A stretch of 15,909 nucleotides of DNA from UBA1764 sp045616685 (GTDB lineage Bacteria; Bacillota; Clostridia; Peptostreptococcales; Anaerovoracaceae). The position numbers and the translations under genes are program-made. The DNA lies in assembly GCA_045616685.1 (NCBI GenBank), contig JAZLHF010000011.1:1-15909 (forward strand). The letters run 5' to 3'. Positions 1-6,337 of this stretch are shown piece after piece; position 1 is the first letter of the stretch; the number at the start of each line of letters is the position of its first letter. The notes under the pieces are model-generated. The model was not told the DNA's origin, did no database searches, and worked only from the letters and a program-made list of their open reading frames with translations.

Positions 1-1
1 T

Positions 2-304
2 GATGCTTTAGTCTCATTGCCTGGGGTGGGAAGAAAAACAGCTAATGTTGTCCTATCAGTTGGTTTTGGGGAGCAGCATATTGCAGTTGATACGCATGTG
101 TTTAGATTGGCAAACAGAATTGGTTTGGTAGATGAAAAAAATGTGCTTGATACTGAACTGACATTGATGAAAATTTTGCCTAAAGAACATTGGACAGAAA
201 TGCATCATGCACTAATCTTTCATGGCAGAAAAGTTTGTCATGCGAAAAATCCACTATGTGAAAAATGTTGCATAAAAAATGTATGTAAAAAGAATATGTT
301 GTGA
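2..304 (+). CDS. nth: Endonuclease III (DNA glycosylase/AP lyase), 3' part only
   Basis: This is the C-terminal part of endonuclease III, which removes oxidised pyrimidines from DNA and cleaves at the resulting abasic site in base excision repair. The open frame enters from the window edge, so the N-terminus is missing. The helix-hairpin-helix motif LPGVGRKTA is followed by VDTHVFR, which holds the conserved catalytic aspartate. The C-terminus carries four cysteines spaced C-X6-C-X2-C-X5-C, the classic 4Fe-4S cluster loop. The protein stops soon after the last cysteine, as the family does. Its TGA stop lies inside the extended -10 element of the downstream pgk promoter. The identification is secure; only the missing 5' end is unknown. 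Confidence 0.96.
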   Translation, partial: DALVSLPGVGRKTANVVLSVGFGEQHIAVDTHVFRLANRIGLVDEKNVLDTELTLMKILPKEHWTEMHHALIFHGRKVCHAKNPLCEKCCIKNVCKKNML

Positions 305-310
305 TATAAT
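302..310 (+). promoter_or_regulatory. Extended -10 promoter for pgk-tpiA
   Basis: The sequence TGATATAAT matches the extended -10 consensus TGnTATAAT exactly and overlaps the nth stop codon. No good -35 box lies 16-18 bases upstream, as expected for extended -10 promoters. Transcription would start near 317, leaving a leader of about 27 bases with an AGAGGT ribosome binding site at 332-337 before the pgk ATG. This is inferred from sequence alone. Confidence 0.55.
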
Positions 311-343
311 GTCTTTGTATTAAAAATTTCTAGAGGTTTTTAA

Positions 344-2050
344 ATGAAGAAAACAATCAAAGATATTGATGTTAAAAACAAAAAAGTAATCTGCCGTTGC
401 GATTTTAATGTCCCAATGAAAGATGGAAAAATTACTGATGACTTCAGAATCGTTTCTGCAATGCCAACAGTTAAGTTTCTCTTGGACAATGGCGCAGCGG
501 TGATTTTATGTTCCCACATGGGAAAGCCAAAGGGCCAGGTTAAACCAGAACTTTCATTAGCGCCTGTTGCTGAAAGAATTTCTGAACTTCTTAAGAAGCC
601 TGTTCAGTTCGCTAAGTCAGATGCTATTGTAGATGCTTCTGTAAAGGAAGCAGCAAAAAAGCTTCAGCCTGGTGAGGTTATGCTTCTTGAAAACGTAAGA
701 TTTAGAATAGAAGAAGAAAAGAACGATTCTGCATTCGCGAAAGATTTAGCAAGCCTTGCTGATATCTTCGTAAACGATGCATTCGGTACAGCACATAGAG
801 CACACGCTACTACAGCAGGTATCTCAGATTACCTCCCAGCTGTAAGTGGTTTCCTTATTGAAAAGGAACTCAAGTTCTTGGGTGATGCACTTGATAATCC
901 AAAGAGGCCTATGGTTGCCATTCTTGGTGGATCAAAAGTTTCTGATAAGATTGGTGTAATTGAGAACTTAATTAAGAAAGCAGATACTATTATTATTGGT
1001 GGCGGTATGGCATATACATTCCTTGCTGCTAATGGTATGAACATTGGTAATTCACTTTGTGAACAGGACAAGTTAGATCTTGCAAAGAAACTTCAAGTTA
1101 AGGCTAAGAAGAAGGGCGTTAAATTATTACTTCCTATTGATAGCAAGATTGGTGATAAGTTTGATGCTAAGTGCAAGACCAAGGTAGTAGATAGTGATAA
1201 GATGCTTGATGGTTGGATGGGCATGGATATTGGTCCTAAGACAATTAAGCTCTACACAGATGAGATTAAAAAAGCAAAGACAATCATGTGGAACGGCCCG
1301 ATGGGCGTCTTTGAATTCAAGGCATTCGAAGCTGGTACGAAAGCAGTAGCTAAGGCTTTGGCAGAGAATAAGGGCATTACAGTAATCGGCGGCGGCGATA
1401 GTGCAGCAGCAGTTTCACAGTTCAAGCTCGATAAGAAGATGACACATGTATCAACAGGTGGCGGCGCTTCACTTGAATTCCTCGAAGGTAAGGTACTTCC
1501 AGGCGTTAAATGCCTGCAGAATAAACAACCAAAATCAAAGAAGGTGGAAAAAATGGCAGAAACAAAGAAGACAGTAGCAAAGAAAGCTACAGCAAAGAAG
1601 GCTCCTGCAAAGAAGGCAGCAGCTAAGAAGACAACAGCAGCTAAGAAGGCAGCTCCAGCAAAGAAAGCTACAACAGCTAAGAAGGCAGTTGCAAAGAAGG
1701 CTACAACAGCAAAGAAGGCAGTTGCAAAGAAGGCTACAACAGCAAAGAAGGCAGTTGCAAAGAAAGCTACAACAGCTAAGAAGGCAGTTGCAAAGAAGGC
1801 TACAACAGCTAAGAAGGCAGTTGCAAAGAAGGCTACAACAGCAAAGAAGGCAGCAGCAAAGAAGGCTACAACAGCTAAGAAAGCAGTTGCAAAGAAGGCT
1901 ACAACAGCTAAGAAGGCAGTTGCAAAGAAGGCTACAGCAGCTAAGAAGGCAGTTGCAAAGAAGGCTCCAGCAAAGAAAGCTCCAGCTAAGAAGGCAGCAG
2001 TAAAGAAAGTTGCCCCAGTTAAGAAAGCAGCAAAGAAGGCTACAAAGTAA
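344..2050 (+). CDS. pgk: Phosphoglycerate kinase with a C-terminal Lys/Ala-rich histone-H1-like tail
   Basis: Residues 1-394 form a complete phosphoglycerate kinase, which makes ATP and 3-phosphoglycerate from 1,3-bisphosphoglycerate and ADP in glycolysis. Visible motifs are CRCDFNVP near the N-terminus, SHMGKPKG (usually SHLGRPKG), LENVRF, ILGGSKVSDKI, NGPMGVFE, GGGDSAAAV and STGGGASLEFLEGK. The family normally ends near residue 394-400 just after this last motif, here at ...LQNK. The frame instead continues for 174 residues to 568. After Glu406 the tail contains only basic and small residues: mainly Lys and Ala with Thr, Val and Pro. It includes nine 11-residue repeats of the type KKATTAKKAVA. 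Such composition is typical of bacterial histone-H1-like nucleic-acid-binding proteins and tails. An internal ATG at 1553 with a ribosome-binding-like site may start the tail separately. An AGAGGT site precedes the gene and tpiA follows by 5 bases. Confidence 0.95.
   Translation: MKKTIKDIDVKNKKVICRCDFNVPMKDGKITDDFRIVSAMPTVKFLLDNGAAVILCSHMGKPKGQVKPELSLAPVAERISELLKKPVQFAKSDAIVDASVKEAAKKLQPGEVMLLENVRFRIEEEKNDSAFAKDLASLADIFVNDAFGTAHRAHATTAGISDYLPAVSGFLIEKELKFLGDALDNPKRPMVAILGGSKVSDKIGVIENLIKKADTIIIGGGMAYTFLAANGMNIGNSLCEQDKLDLAKKLQVKAKKKGVKLLLPIDSKIGDKFDAKCKTKVVDSDKMLDGWMGMDIGPKTIKLYTDEIKKAKTIMWNGPMGVFEFKAFEAGTKAVAKALAENKGITVIGGGDSAAAVSQFKLDKKMTHVSTGGGASLEFLEGKVLPGVKCLQNKQPKSKKVEKMAETKKTVAKKATAKKAPAKKAAAKKTTAAKKAAPAKKATTAKKAVAKKATTAKKAVAKKATTAKKAVAKKATTAKKAVAKKATTAKKAVAKKATTAKKAAAKKATTAKKAVAKKATTAKKAVAKKATAAKKAVAKKAPAKKAPAKKAAVKKVAPVKKAAKKATK
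1541..1555 (+). promoter_or_regulatory. Putative internal ribosome binding site and ATG within pgk
   Basis: AAGGTGG at 1541-1547 contains AGGTG, a five-base match to the Shine-Dalgarno extension (GGAGGTGA). It lies six bases before ATG at 1553, which is in frame with pgk (residue 404). The spacing is favourable for initiation. The site sits just after the point where normal PGKs end, which is where the start of a separate following gene would be expected. Function is inferred. Confidence 0.4.
1553..2050 (+). CDS. Possible separately translated histone-H1-like protein (nested in the pgk frame)
   Basis: If the internal ATG is used, the product is a 165-residue protein beginning MAETKK and consisting almost entirely of Lys/Ala repeats, with no acidic residue after position 3. 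Proteins of this composition (for example Chlamydia Hc1/Hc2-like and Bordetella H1-like proteins) bind nucleic acids non-specifically, compact DNA and are intrinsically disordered. Nothing beyond composition supports a specific function here. MAETKK looks like a natural N-terminus, and the codons are almost exclusively AAG/AAA and GCT/GCA. It could equally exist only as the fused PGK tail. Both forms could be made, because the frame is continuous and no stop separates them. The 3' end lies 5 bases from tpiA. Confidence 0.4.
   Translation: MAETKKTVAKKATAKKAPAKKAAAKKTTAAKKAAPAKKATTAKKAVAKKATTAKKAVAKKATTAKKAVAKKATTAKKAVAKKATTAKKAVAKKATTAKKAAAKKATTAKKAVAKKATTAKKAVAKKATAAKKAVAKKAPAKKAPAKKAAVKKVAPVKKAAKKATK
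1661..1957 (+). repeat. Nine tandem 33-bp repeats coding KKATTAKKAVA
   Basis: Nine consecutive 33-base units encode residues 440-538 of the pgk reading frame. The consensus peptide is KKATTAKKAVA. Unit 6 ends in AAA rather than AVA, and unit 9 has ATAA for ATTA. Units differ mainly by synonymous AAA/AAG and GCT/GCA changes. The array is bordered by degenerate KKAPA and KKAAA units. Because 33 is a multiple of three, slippage or recombination would change the number of units without breaking the frame, so copy-number variation between strains is likely. Confidence 0.95.
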
Positions 2051-2055
2051 GAATT

Positions 2056-2808
2056 ATGGAAAGAAGTTTATTCATCGCAGGCAATTGGAAAATGTATAAG
2101 AACATCGCACAGGCAGAGGAATTTGCTAATCAATTCAAGCAGATTTACAAGCCTGTTGCTGGTGTTGATGTCGCAATCTGCGCACCATTTCTTCAGTTAG
2201 AATCATTGAAAAATGCGTTCGCAGACACCAATGTAGGCGTTGGTGCGCAGAATATGCACTATGAAACAGAGGGAGCATATACAGGAGAAATCTCCGGCGA
2301 AATGCTCACCGAACTCGGTATTGATTATGTTGTTATTGGACATTCCGAAAGAAGAGAATATAACAATGAAACAGACGAGACTGTTAATAAGAAAGTAAAG
2401 AAGGCTTTAGCTCTTGGTATTCGTCCAATCATGTGCTGTGGAGAGAGTTTAGAGACTCGCGAAGCAGGCAAAGAGAAGGAATGGGTTGGGGCACAAATTA
2501 AGAAAGGCCTTGAAGGACTTCAAATGCAAGAAGTTCCTCTTGTAACTATCGCTTATGAACCTATTTGGGCTATTGGCACAGGTAAGACTGCTACATCACA
2601 GCAGGCACAGGATATGTGTAAGTTCATTAGAGAAACAGTTGCAAATCTTTTCACTGGAGAAGTTTCTGAAAAGGTAAGAATCCAGTATGGCGGAAGCGTA
2701 AAACCGGCTAACGCAGCAGAATTGCTGGGTATGCCTGACATAGACGGAGCTTTGGTTGGTGGTGCAAGCTTAAAACCAGAAGATTTCGTTAAAATTATTG
2801 AAAGATAA
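2056..2808 (+). CDS. tpiA: Triosephosphate isomerase
   Basis: This enzyme interconverts dihydroxyacetone phosphate and glyceraldehyde 3-phosphate in glycolysis, in the cytoplasm. All active-site signatures are present: GNWKMYK with the substrate-binding Asn and Lys near residue 10, GHSERR with the catalytic histidine, AYEPIWAIGTG with the catalytic glutamate, and the phosphate-binding YGGSV and GGASL loops. At 250 residues it is the standard family length and appears intact. It starts only 5 bases after the pgk stop and has no convincing Shine-Dalgarno sequence of its own, so translation is probably coupled to the end of the Lys/Ala tail. A strong terminator follows directly. Other glycolytic genes that often accompany it (gap, gpmI, eno) are absent from this window. 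Confidence 0.98.
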   Translation: MERSLFIAGNWKMYKNIAQAEEFANQFKQIYKPVAGVDVAICAPFLQLESLKNAFADTNVGVGAQNMHYETEGAYTGEISGEMLTELGIDYVVIGHSERREYNNETDETVNKKVKKALALGIRPIMCCGESLETREAGKEKEWVGAQIKKGLEGLQMQEVPLVTIAYEPIWAIGTGKTATSQQAQDMCKFIRETVANLFTGEVSEKVRIQYGGSVKPANAAELLGMPDIDGALVGGASLKPEDFVKIIER

Positions 2809-2817
2809 TTAATCGCT

Positions 2818-2862
2818 AAATTAAGGCAGATTCTCAATGAATCTGCCTTAATTTTGTCTTTA
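2818..2862 (+). terminator. Rho-independent terminator of the pgk-tpiA operon
   Basis: A perfect inverted repeat with arms at 2818-2833 and 2839-2854 (core GGCAGATTC/GAATCTGCC) gives a stem of up to 16 pairs around the 5-base loop TCAAT. The distal arm ends in a T-rich run (TTTTGTCTTT). It lies 10 bases after the tpiA stop. Confidence 0.93.
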
Positions 2863-2868
2863 TATGCC

Positions 2869-2897
2869 TTGTTTCTAATGGTTAATCATGTTAAAAT
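2869..2897 (+). promoter_or_regulatory. Putative promoter for secG(-hppA)
   Basis: TTGTTT at 2869-2874 and TAAAAT at 2892-2897 are separated by 17 bases. The -10 matches the consensus at five of six positions; the -35 match is weak. It lies between the tpiA terminator and secG, where a new promoter is needed. Sequence inference only. Confidence 0.4.
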
Positions 2898-2931
2898 TAT
2901 TAAGATAATAAGACATGGAGGTAGAGTTTAA

Positions 2932-3162
2932 ATGAAAACAGCTCTTTTAATTATACTTGCTATCGCATCAGTTGTTTTAATCGTTAGTATTTTATTCCAG
3001 TCAGGAAGCTCAAAGGGCTTATCTGGAAGCATTGCTGGTGGCGCAGAACAACTTTTTGGTGCTAAGAAAGCAAAGGGATATGATGCGCTTTTAAACAAGA
3101 TTACAATTGTTGGAGCAATCGTATTCATTATTGTAGCTTTAGTATTAGTTACACTAGAATAA
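2932..3162 (+). CDS. secG: Preprotein translocase subunit SecG
   Basis: SecG is the small auxiliary subunit of the SecYEG protein-export channel in the cytoplasmic membrane. The 76-residue product has the family layout: a first hydrophobic helix at about residues 3-20, a cytoplasmic loop with the characteristic FQSGSSKGLSGSIAGGAEQLFG stretch (here split by rough positions 22-43), a short basic segment, and a second helix at about 52-75. Length is normal. A good GGAGGT site at 2917-2922 lies nine bases before the ATG. In many Firmicutes secG follows the glycolytic pgk-tpi-gpm-eno cluster; here it directly follows tpiA but behind a terminator and its own likely promoter. Confidence 0.93.
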   Translation: MKTALLIILAIASVVLIVSILFQSGSSKGLSGSIAGGAEQLFGAKKAKGYDALLNKITIVGAIVFIIVALVLVTLE

Positions 3163-3192
3163 ATTAAAAACCGTATATCGCACTTTTAAATA

Positions 3193-3211
3193 GCCTCCCT
3201 AACCCGGAGGC
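3193..3211 (+). promoter_or_regulatory. Small hairpin in the secG-hppA gap (weak terminator or leader element)
   Basis: GCCTCC at 3193-3198 and GGAGGC at 3206-3211 form a six-pair GC-rich stem with a seven-base loop. The following sequence ATTTGGTG is not a clear T-run, so strong termination is unlikely; partial termination or an mRNA-stability role is possible. The CCTCC arm could also pair with the hppA ribosome binding site at 3249-3255. Confidence 0.4.
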
Positions 3212-3242
3212 ATTTGGTGTCTTATAGCTTACTTATTTCAAA

Positions 3243-3259
3243 ATATCCAAGGAGGATAT
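3243..3259 (+). promoter_or_regulatory. hppA ribosome binding site inside a short hairpin
   Basis: The strong Shine-Dalgarno AAGGAGG at 3249-3255 lies 10 bases before the ATG at 3266. It is flanked by ATATCC (3243-3248) and GGATAT (3254-3259), exact reverse complements. The site therefore sits in the loop and distal arm of a six-pair hairpin. Whether this regulates translation is unknown. Confidence 0.5.
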
Positions 3260-3265
3260 CAAATC

Positions 3266-5263
3266 ATGGACAGCATTCTTATTTGGGTAGCTCCACTTGT
3301 TGGTATTGCTGCTCTTGTTGTTGCTCTTGTTCTTGCTAAATGGATTGGCGGTCAAGATATGGGTACTGATCGCATGAAAGAAATTTCAGGTTATATCCAT
3401 GAAGGTGCTATGGCATTTTTGGCAAAAGAATACAAGACAATGCTCATCGTTGTTATTGTGCTTGCAATTGTTTTAGGAATTGCTATTCACCCAGTTACTG
3501 CAATCTTGTATGTAGTTGGTGCAGCTTTTTCTGTACTTGCGGGTTACTTTGGAATGCAGGTTGCAACAAAGGGTAACGTTCGTACTTCTGCTGCAGCAAT
3601 GAATGGCGGAATGAACCAAGCATTAAAGGTTGCATTCAGATCTGGTTCTGTTATGGGACTGTGCGTTGTAGGGCTTGGTATCTTAGGCGTAGGCGCTGCA
3701 TATGCAATTCTTACTCCTGAAGTTGCAAAAGAATGTCTAACAGGTTTTGGACTTGGTGCTTCTTCAATGGCATTGTTTGGACGTGTAGGCGGTGGTATTT
3801 ATACTAAAGCTGCAGACGTTGGTGCCGACCTCGTAGGTAAAGTTGAAGCAGGTATTCCAGAAGATGACCCAAGAAACCCTGCTGTTATTGCGGATAATGT
3901 AGGTGATAATGTAGGCGATGTTGCTGGTATGGGTTCAGATTTATTTGAATCATATGTTGGCTCAATTATTTCTTGCATCACATTAGCATTCGCAGGAAGC
4001 TTCCTCTATGATTCATTTTCTGGAGCAATTTTCCCATTGATTATTTCTGCAGTTGGAATTCTTGCTTCAATTGTTGGTATTCTTTCTGTTAAAGGTGACG
4101 AAAAGTCAAACCCTGCTAAAGCATTAAATATGGGTACATATCTTGCAGCTATTCTTGCAGCAATCGTATCCGTAATTCTTTCAAAATCATTCTTTGGAAA
4201 CTTTACTTGCGCTATCGCAGTTATTTCCGGACTTGTAGTTGGAACATTAATTGGTAAGATTACAGAAATTTATACTTCTGCTGATTTTAAGAGTGTAAAG
4301 CATATAGCTGAAGAGTCTCAGACAGGTGCTGCAACAACAATCATCAGTGGTCTTGGCGTTGGAATGCTTTCAACAGTATGGCCAATTCTTTTCATCGCTG
4401 TTGGTATTGTAGTTGCTTACATAGCTGCTGGGCTTTATGGTATTGCTCTTTCTGCAGTAGGAATGCTTTCAACAGCTGGTATCACAATTGCTGTTGATGC
4501 TTATGGTCCAGTTTCAGATAATGCTGGCGGTATTGCTGAGATGTCAGAACTTCCTGATAGTGTTCGTGAAATCACAGATACGCTTGACTCGGTTGGGAAC
4601 ACAACAGCTGCTATTGGTAAGGGCTTTGCAATTGGCTCTGCTGCACTTACAGCATTAGCTCTGTTTGTATCATATTCAGAAGTTGTTGGTCTTAAGGCTA
4701 TTGATCTTCTTGATCCTATGGTAATCGTAGGAACATTTATTGGTGGTATGCTTCCATTCATGTTTAGTGCATTCACAATGAACGCTGTAGGCAGGGCTGC
4801 CAACAAGATGATTCAGGAAGTTAGGAGACAGTTTAAGTCAGATTCCGGAATCATGGCTGGTACATCAAAACCAGACTATGCACAGTGCGTAGCAATTTCT
4901 ACTCAGGCATCATTAAAAGAAATGATTGTTCCTGCTCTTATGGCAGTTATTGCCCCAATTGTTGTTGGTGTACTCCTTGGTGCTAACGCTCTTGGCGGAA
5001 TGCTTGCTGGTGCATTAATTACAGGCGTTCTTCTTGCAATCATGATGTCCAATGCTGGTGGTGCTTGGGACAATGCTAAGAAATACGTTGAATCAGGCGT
5101 ATTTGGTGGTAAAGGTTCTGAAACACATAAAGCTGCTGTTATCGGTGATACAGTAGGCGATCCATTCAAAGATACATCTGGCCCATCGCTTAATATTCTT
5201 ATTAAGCTGATGACAATTGTGGCAGTTGTATTTGCTCCTATATTTAGAAGTGGACTATTCTAA
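3266..5263 (+). CDS. hppA: K+-dependent membrane-bound pyrophosphatase (Na+ or H+ pumping)
   Basis: This integral membrane pump couples hydrolysis of pyrophosphate to export of H+ or Na+. The 665 residues with about 16 hydrophobic segments match the family. The pyrophosphate-binding motifs are complete: D184-VGADLVGK with Asp188 and Lys192, DDPRNPA at 200-206, and ADNVGDNVGDVAGMGSDLFE immediately after. The C-terminal GDTVGDPFKDTSGPS motif is also present. At the potassium-dependence determinant the sequence is GNTTAAIGKG, with Ala448 and Gly451 where K+-independent enzymes have Lys and Thr, so a K+-dependent enzyme is expected. In anaerobic Firmicutes these often pump Na+, but ion choice cannot be settled here. 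An excellent AAGGAGG precedes the start, and a terminator follows the stop. Confidence 0.97.
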   Translation: MDSILIWVAPLVGIAALVVALVLAKWIGGQDMGTDRMKEISGYIHEGAMAFLAKEYKTMLIVVIVLAIVLGIAIHPVTAILYVVGAAFSVLAGYFGMQVATKGNVRTSAAAMNGGMNQALKVAFRSGSVMGLCVVGLGILGVGAAYAILTPEVAKECLTGFGLGASSMALFGRVGGGIYTKAADVGADLVGKVEAGIPEDDPRNPAVIADNVGDNVGDVAGMGSDLFESYVGSIISCITLAFAGSFLYDSFSGAIFPLIISAVGILASIVGILSVKGDEKSNPAKALNMGTYLAAILAAIVSVILSKSFFGNFTCAIAVISGLVVGTLIGKITEIYTSADFKSVKHIAEESQTGAATTIISGLGVGMLSTVWPILFIAVGIVVAYIAAGLYGIALSAVGMLSTAGITIAVDAYGPVSDNAGGIAEMSELPDSVREITDTLDSVGNTTAAIGKGFAIGSAALTALALFVSYSEVVGLKAIDLLDPMVIVGTFIGGMLPFMFSAFTMNAVGRAANKMIQEVRRQFKSDSGIMAGTSKPDYAQCVAISTQASLKEMIVPALMAVIAPIVVGVLLGANALGGMLAGALITGVLLAIMMSNAGGAWDNAKKYVESGVFGGKGSETHKAAVIGDTVGDPFKDTSGPSLNILIKLMTIVAVVFAPIFRSGLF

Positions 5264-5275
5264 GATTAAATAAAT

Positions 5276-5310
5276 AAGCCCCAAGGTTTTTACCTTGGGG
5301 TTTTGTTTTG
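5276..5310 (+). terminator. Terminator between convergent hppA and exchanger genes
   Basis: CCCCAAGG (5279-5286) and CCTTGGGG (5293-5300) form an eight-pair stem around TTTTTA, followed by TTTTGTTTTG on the plus strand. Adjacent AAG/TTT bases can extend the stem. The minus-strand exchanger gene ends at 5316, so the same hairpin may also end its transcript, although the T-run on that side is weaker. Confidence 0.92.
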
Positions 5311-5315
5311 CCGTT

Positions 5316-6281
5316 TTATCCAATAAATTGGAATGCGATGAATGCTGCATAGATTGCAAGCAGGAGAATCCCTTGCCATCTTGCAAGTCTTCCTTTAATT
5401 ATTGCTGGAATGGTCATGATAACCATTACTACAAACATTACTGGGATATCAATGACAAGTGATGCATTCATTCCTGCAATAGTTTTTTCTGTTGGCAGAT
5501 TAAATGGATTTAAAGTGATTGATAAACCTGATACAAGAACTAAGTTAAATAAATTAGCTCCGATGATATTTCCGAGTGATAAAGAACTGTGACCTTTTAC
5601 AAGTGCGGTAATTGCTGTTACAAGCTCTGGAAGGGAAGTTCCAAGAGCAACGAACGTAAGGGCGATTACACTTTCAGGAACACCAAGTTCAGTTGCAATT
5701 ATTGTTCCATTGTCTACGAGAAGGTCAGCGCCGATAGCAATGACTGCGGCCCCGAGTCCCAGCGGTAATAAATATCGCCAAAGAGGCTTTATATCAATCT
5801 TTTCTTCGCCTTGAATTTTTTCAGGTTCAGCCCTTACTGCCGAAACGATTAATACGACCATATATACAGCAAAGGTTGCCAAAAGAATGAATCCAATTGT
5901 TCTGGTATATTCACCTATAAAGTAAGCAACGAATGAATAGAAGATTGCTGCTCCAAAGAAAAAAGATACCGGAGTAATTAAAGATTTCTTATTTACTTCT
6001 GATGGTTTAATTGCAATTGTTAACGCTGCTATAAGAGCTGTGTTGCAAATAACAGATCCAATAGCGTTTCCATAAGCGATTTCGCCGTGTCCACTGACTG
6101 CGGAAGTTGCAGAAACCATTACTTCAGGTAGGGTGGTACCAATAGATACAATAGTAGCTCCGATTAAAAGTTCTGGAACTTGAAAGCTGTGAGCAATTCC
6201 TGTTGCCCCATCGACGAACCAGTCGCCACCTTTGATAAGCATTACTAATCCAATTGCAAATAGTAAAATTGCTTTTATCAT
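5316..6281 (-). CDS. Calcium/sodium antiporter, CaCA (YrbG-like) family
   Basis: The product is a 321-residue integral membrane protein with about ten hydrophobic segments and the two inverted alpha repeats that define cation/Ca2+ exchangers. Alpha-1 contains GTTLPE at residues 48-53 followed by GNAIGSVICN; alpha-2 contains GTSLPE at 214-219 followed by GNIIGANLFN. The glutamates and asparagines of these motifs bind the transported cations. Length and layout fit the bacterial K+-dependent Na+/Ca2+-exchanger-like group (E. coli YrbG). It probably exports Ca2+ in exchange for Na+, though the true substrate is unproven. GGAG at 6288-6291 precedes the ATG by 6 bases. It is the only minus-strand gene in the window, transcribed from its own promoter. 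Proximity to a possible Na+-pumping pyrophosphatase is suggestive but may be chance. Confidence 0.93.
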   Translation of the reverse strand: MIKAILLFAIGLVMLIKGGDWFVDGATGIAHSFQVPELLIGATIVSIGTTLPEVMVSATSAVSGHGEIAYGNAIGSVICNTALIAALTIAIKPSEVNKKSLITPVSFFFGAAIFYSFVAYFIGEYTRTIGFILLATFAVYMVVLIVSAVRAEPEKIQGEEKIDIKPLWRYLLPLGLGAAVIAIGADLLVDNGTIIATELGVPESVIALTFVALGTSLPELVTAITALVKGHSSLSLGNIIGANLFNLVLVSGLSITLNPFNLPTEKTIAGMNASLVIDIPVMFVVMVIMTIPAIIKGRLARWQGILLLAIYAAFIAFQFIG

Positions 6282-6301
6282 GATTTTCTCCTATAGTCGC
6301 C

Positions 6302-6337
6302 ATATCTAGCATGTTTAGATATTATCTCATGGAGATA
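6302..6337. promoter_or_regulatory. Two adjoining inverted repeats over the exchanger promoter (candidate operators)
   Basis: ATATCTA (6302-6308) and TAGATAT (6316-6322) form a perfect 7-base dyad with a 7-base centre. TATCTC (6323-6328) and GAGATA (6332-6337) form a second, 6-base dyad with a 3-base centre directly next to it. The first covers the predicted transcription start and part of the -10 box of the minus-strand promoter; the second lies in its spacer. The related half-sites (TATCTA and TATCTC) and placement suggest binding of a dimeric regulator, but no regulator is identified. Confidence 0.4.

Noticed and set aside
1661..1957. Regular repeats considered as a CRISPR array
   Set aside because: Units are directly abutting with no unique spacers, in frame with coding sequence, and no cas genes are present.
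1689..2003. A 104-codon open frame rich in Gln, Arg and Leu in another plus-strand frame
   Set aside because: It is the shifted reading of the 33-base repeats coding the Lys/Ala tail; no ribosome binding site, and the repetitive composition follows automatically from the codons of the real frame.
3193..3220. Hairpin after secG as a full Rho-independent terminator
   Set aside because: The stem is only six pairs and ATTTGGTG after it is not a proper T-run; no clear promoter for hppA follows, so transcription probably continues from secG.
6124..6312. A 62-codon minus-strand frame overlapping the exchanger start
   Set aside because: It overlaps the well-supported exchanger N-terminus in another frame and shows no family features.
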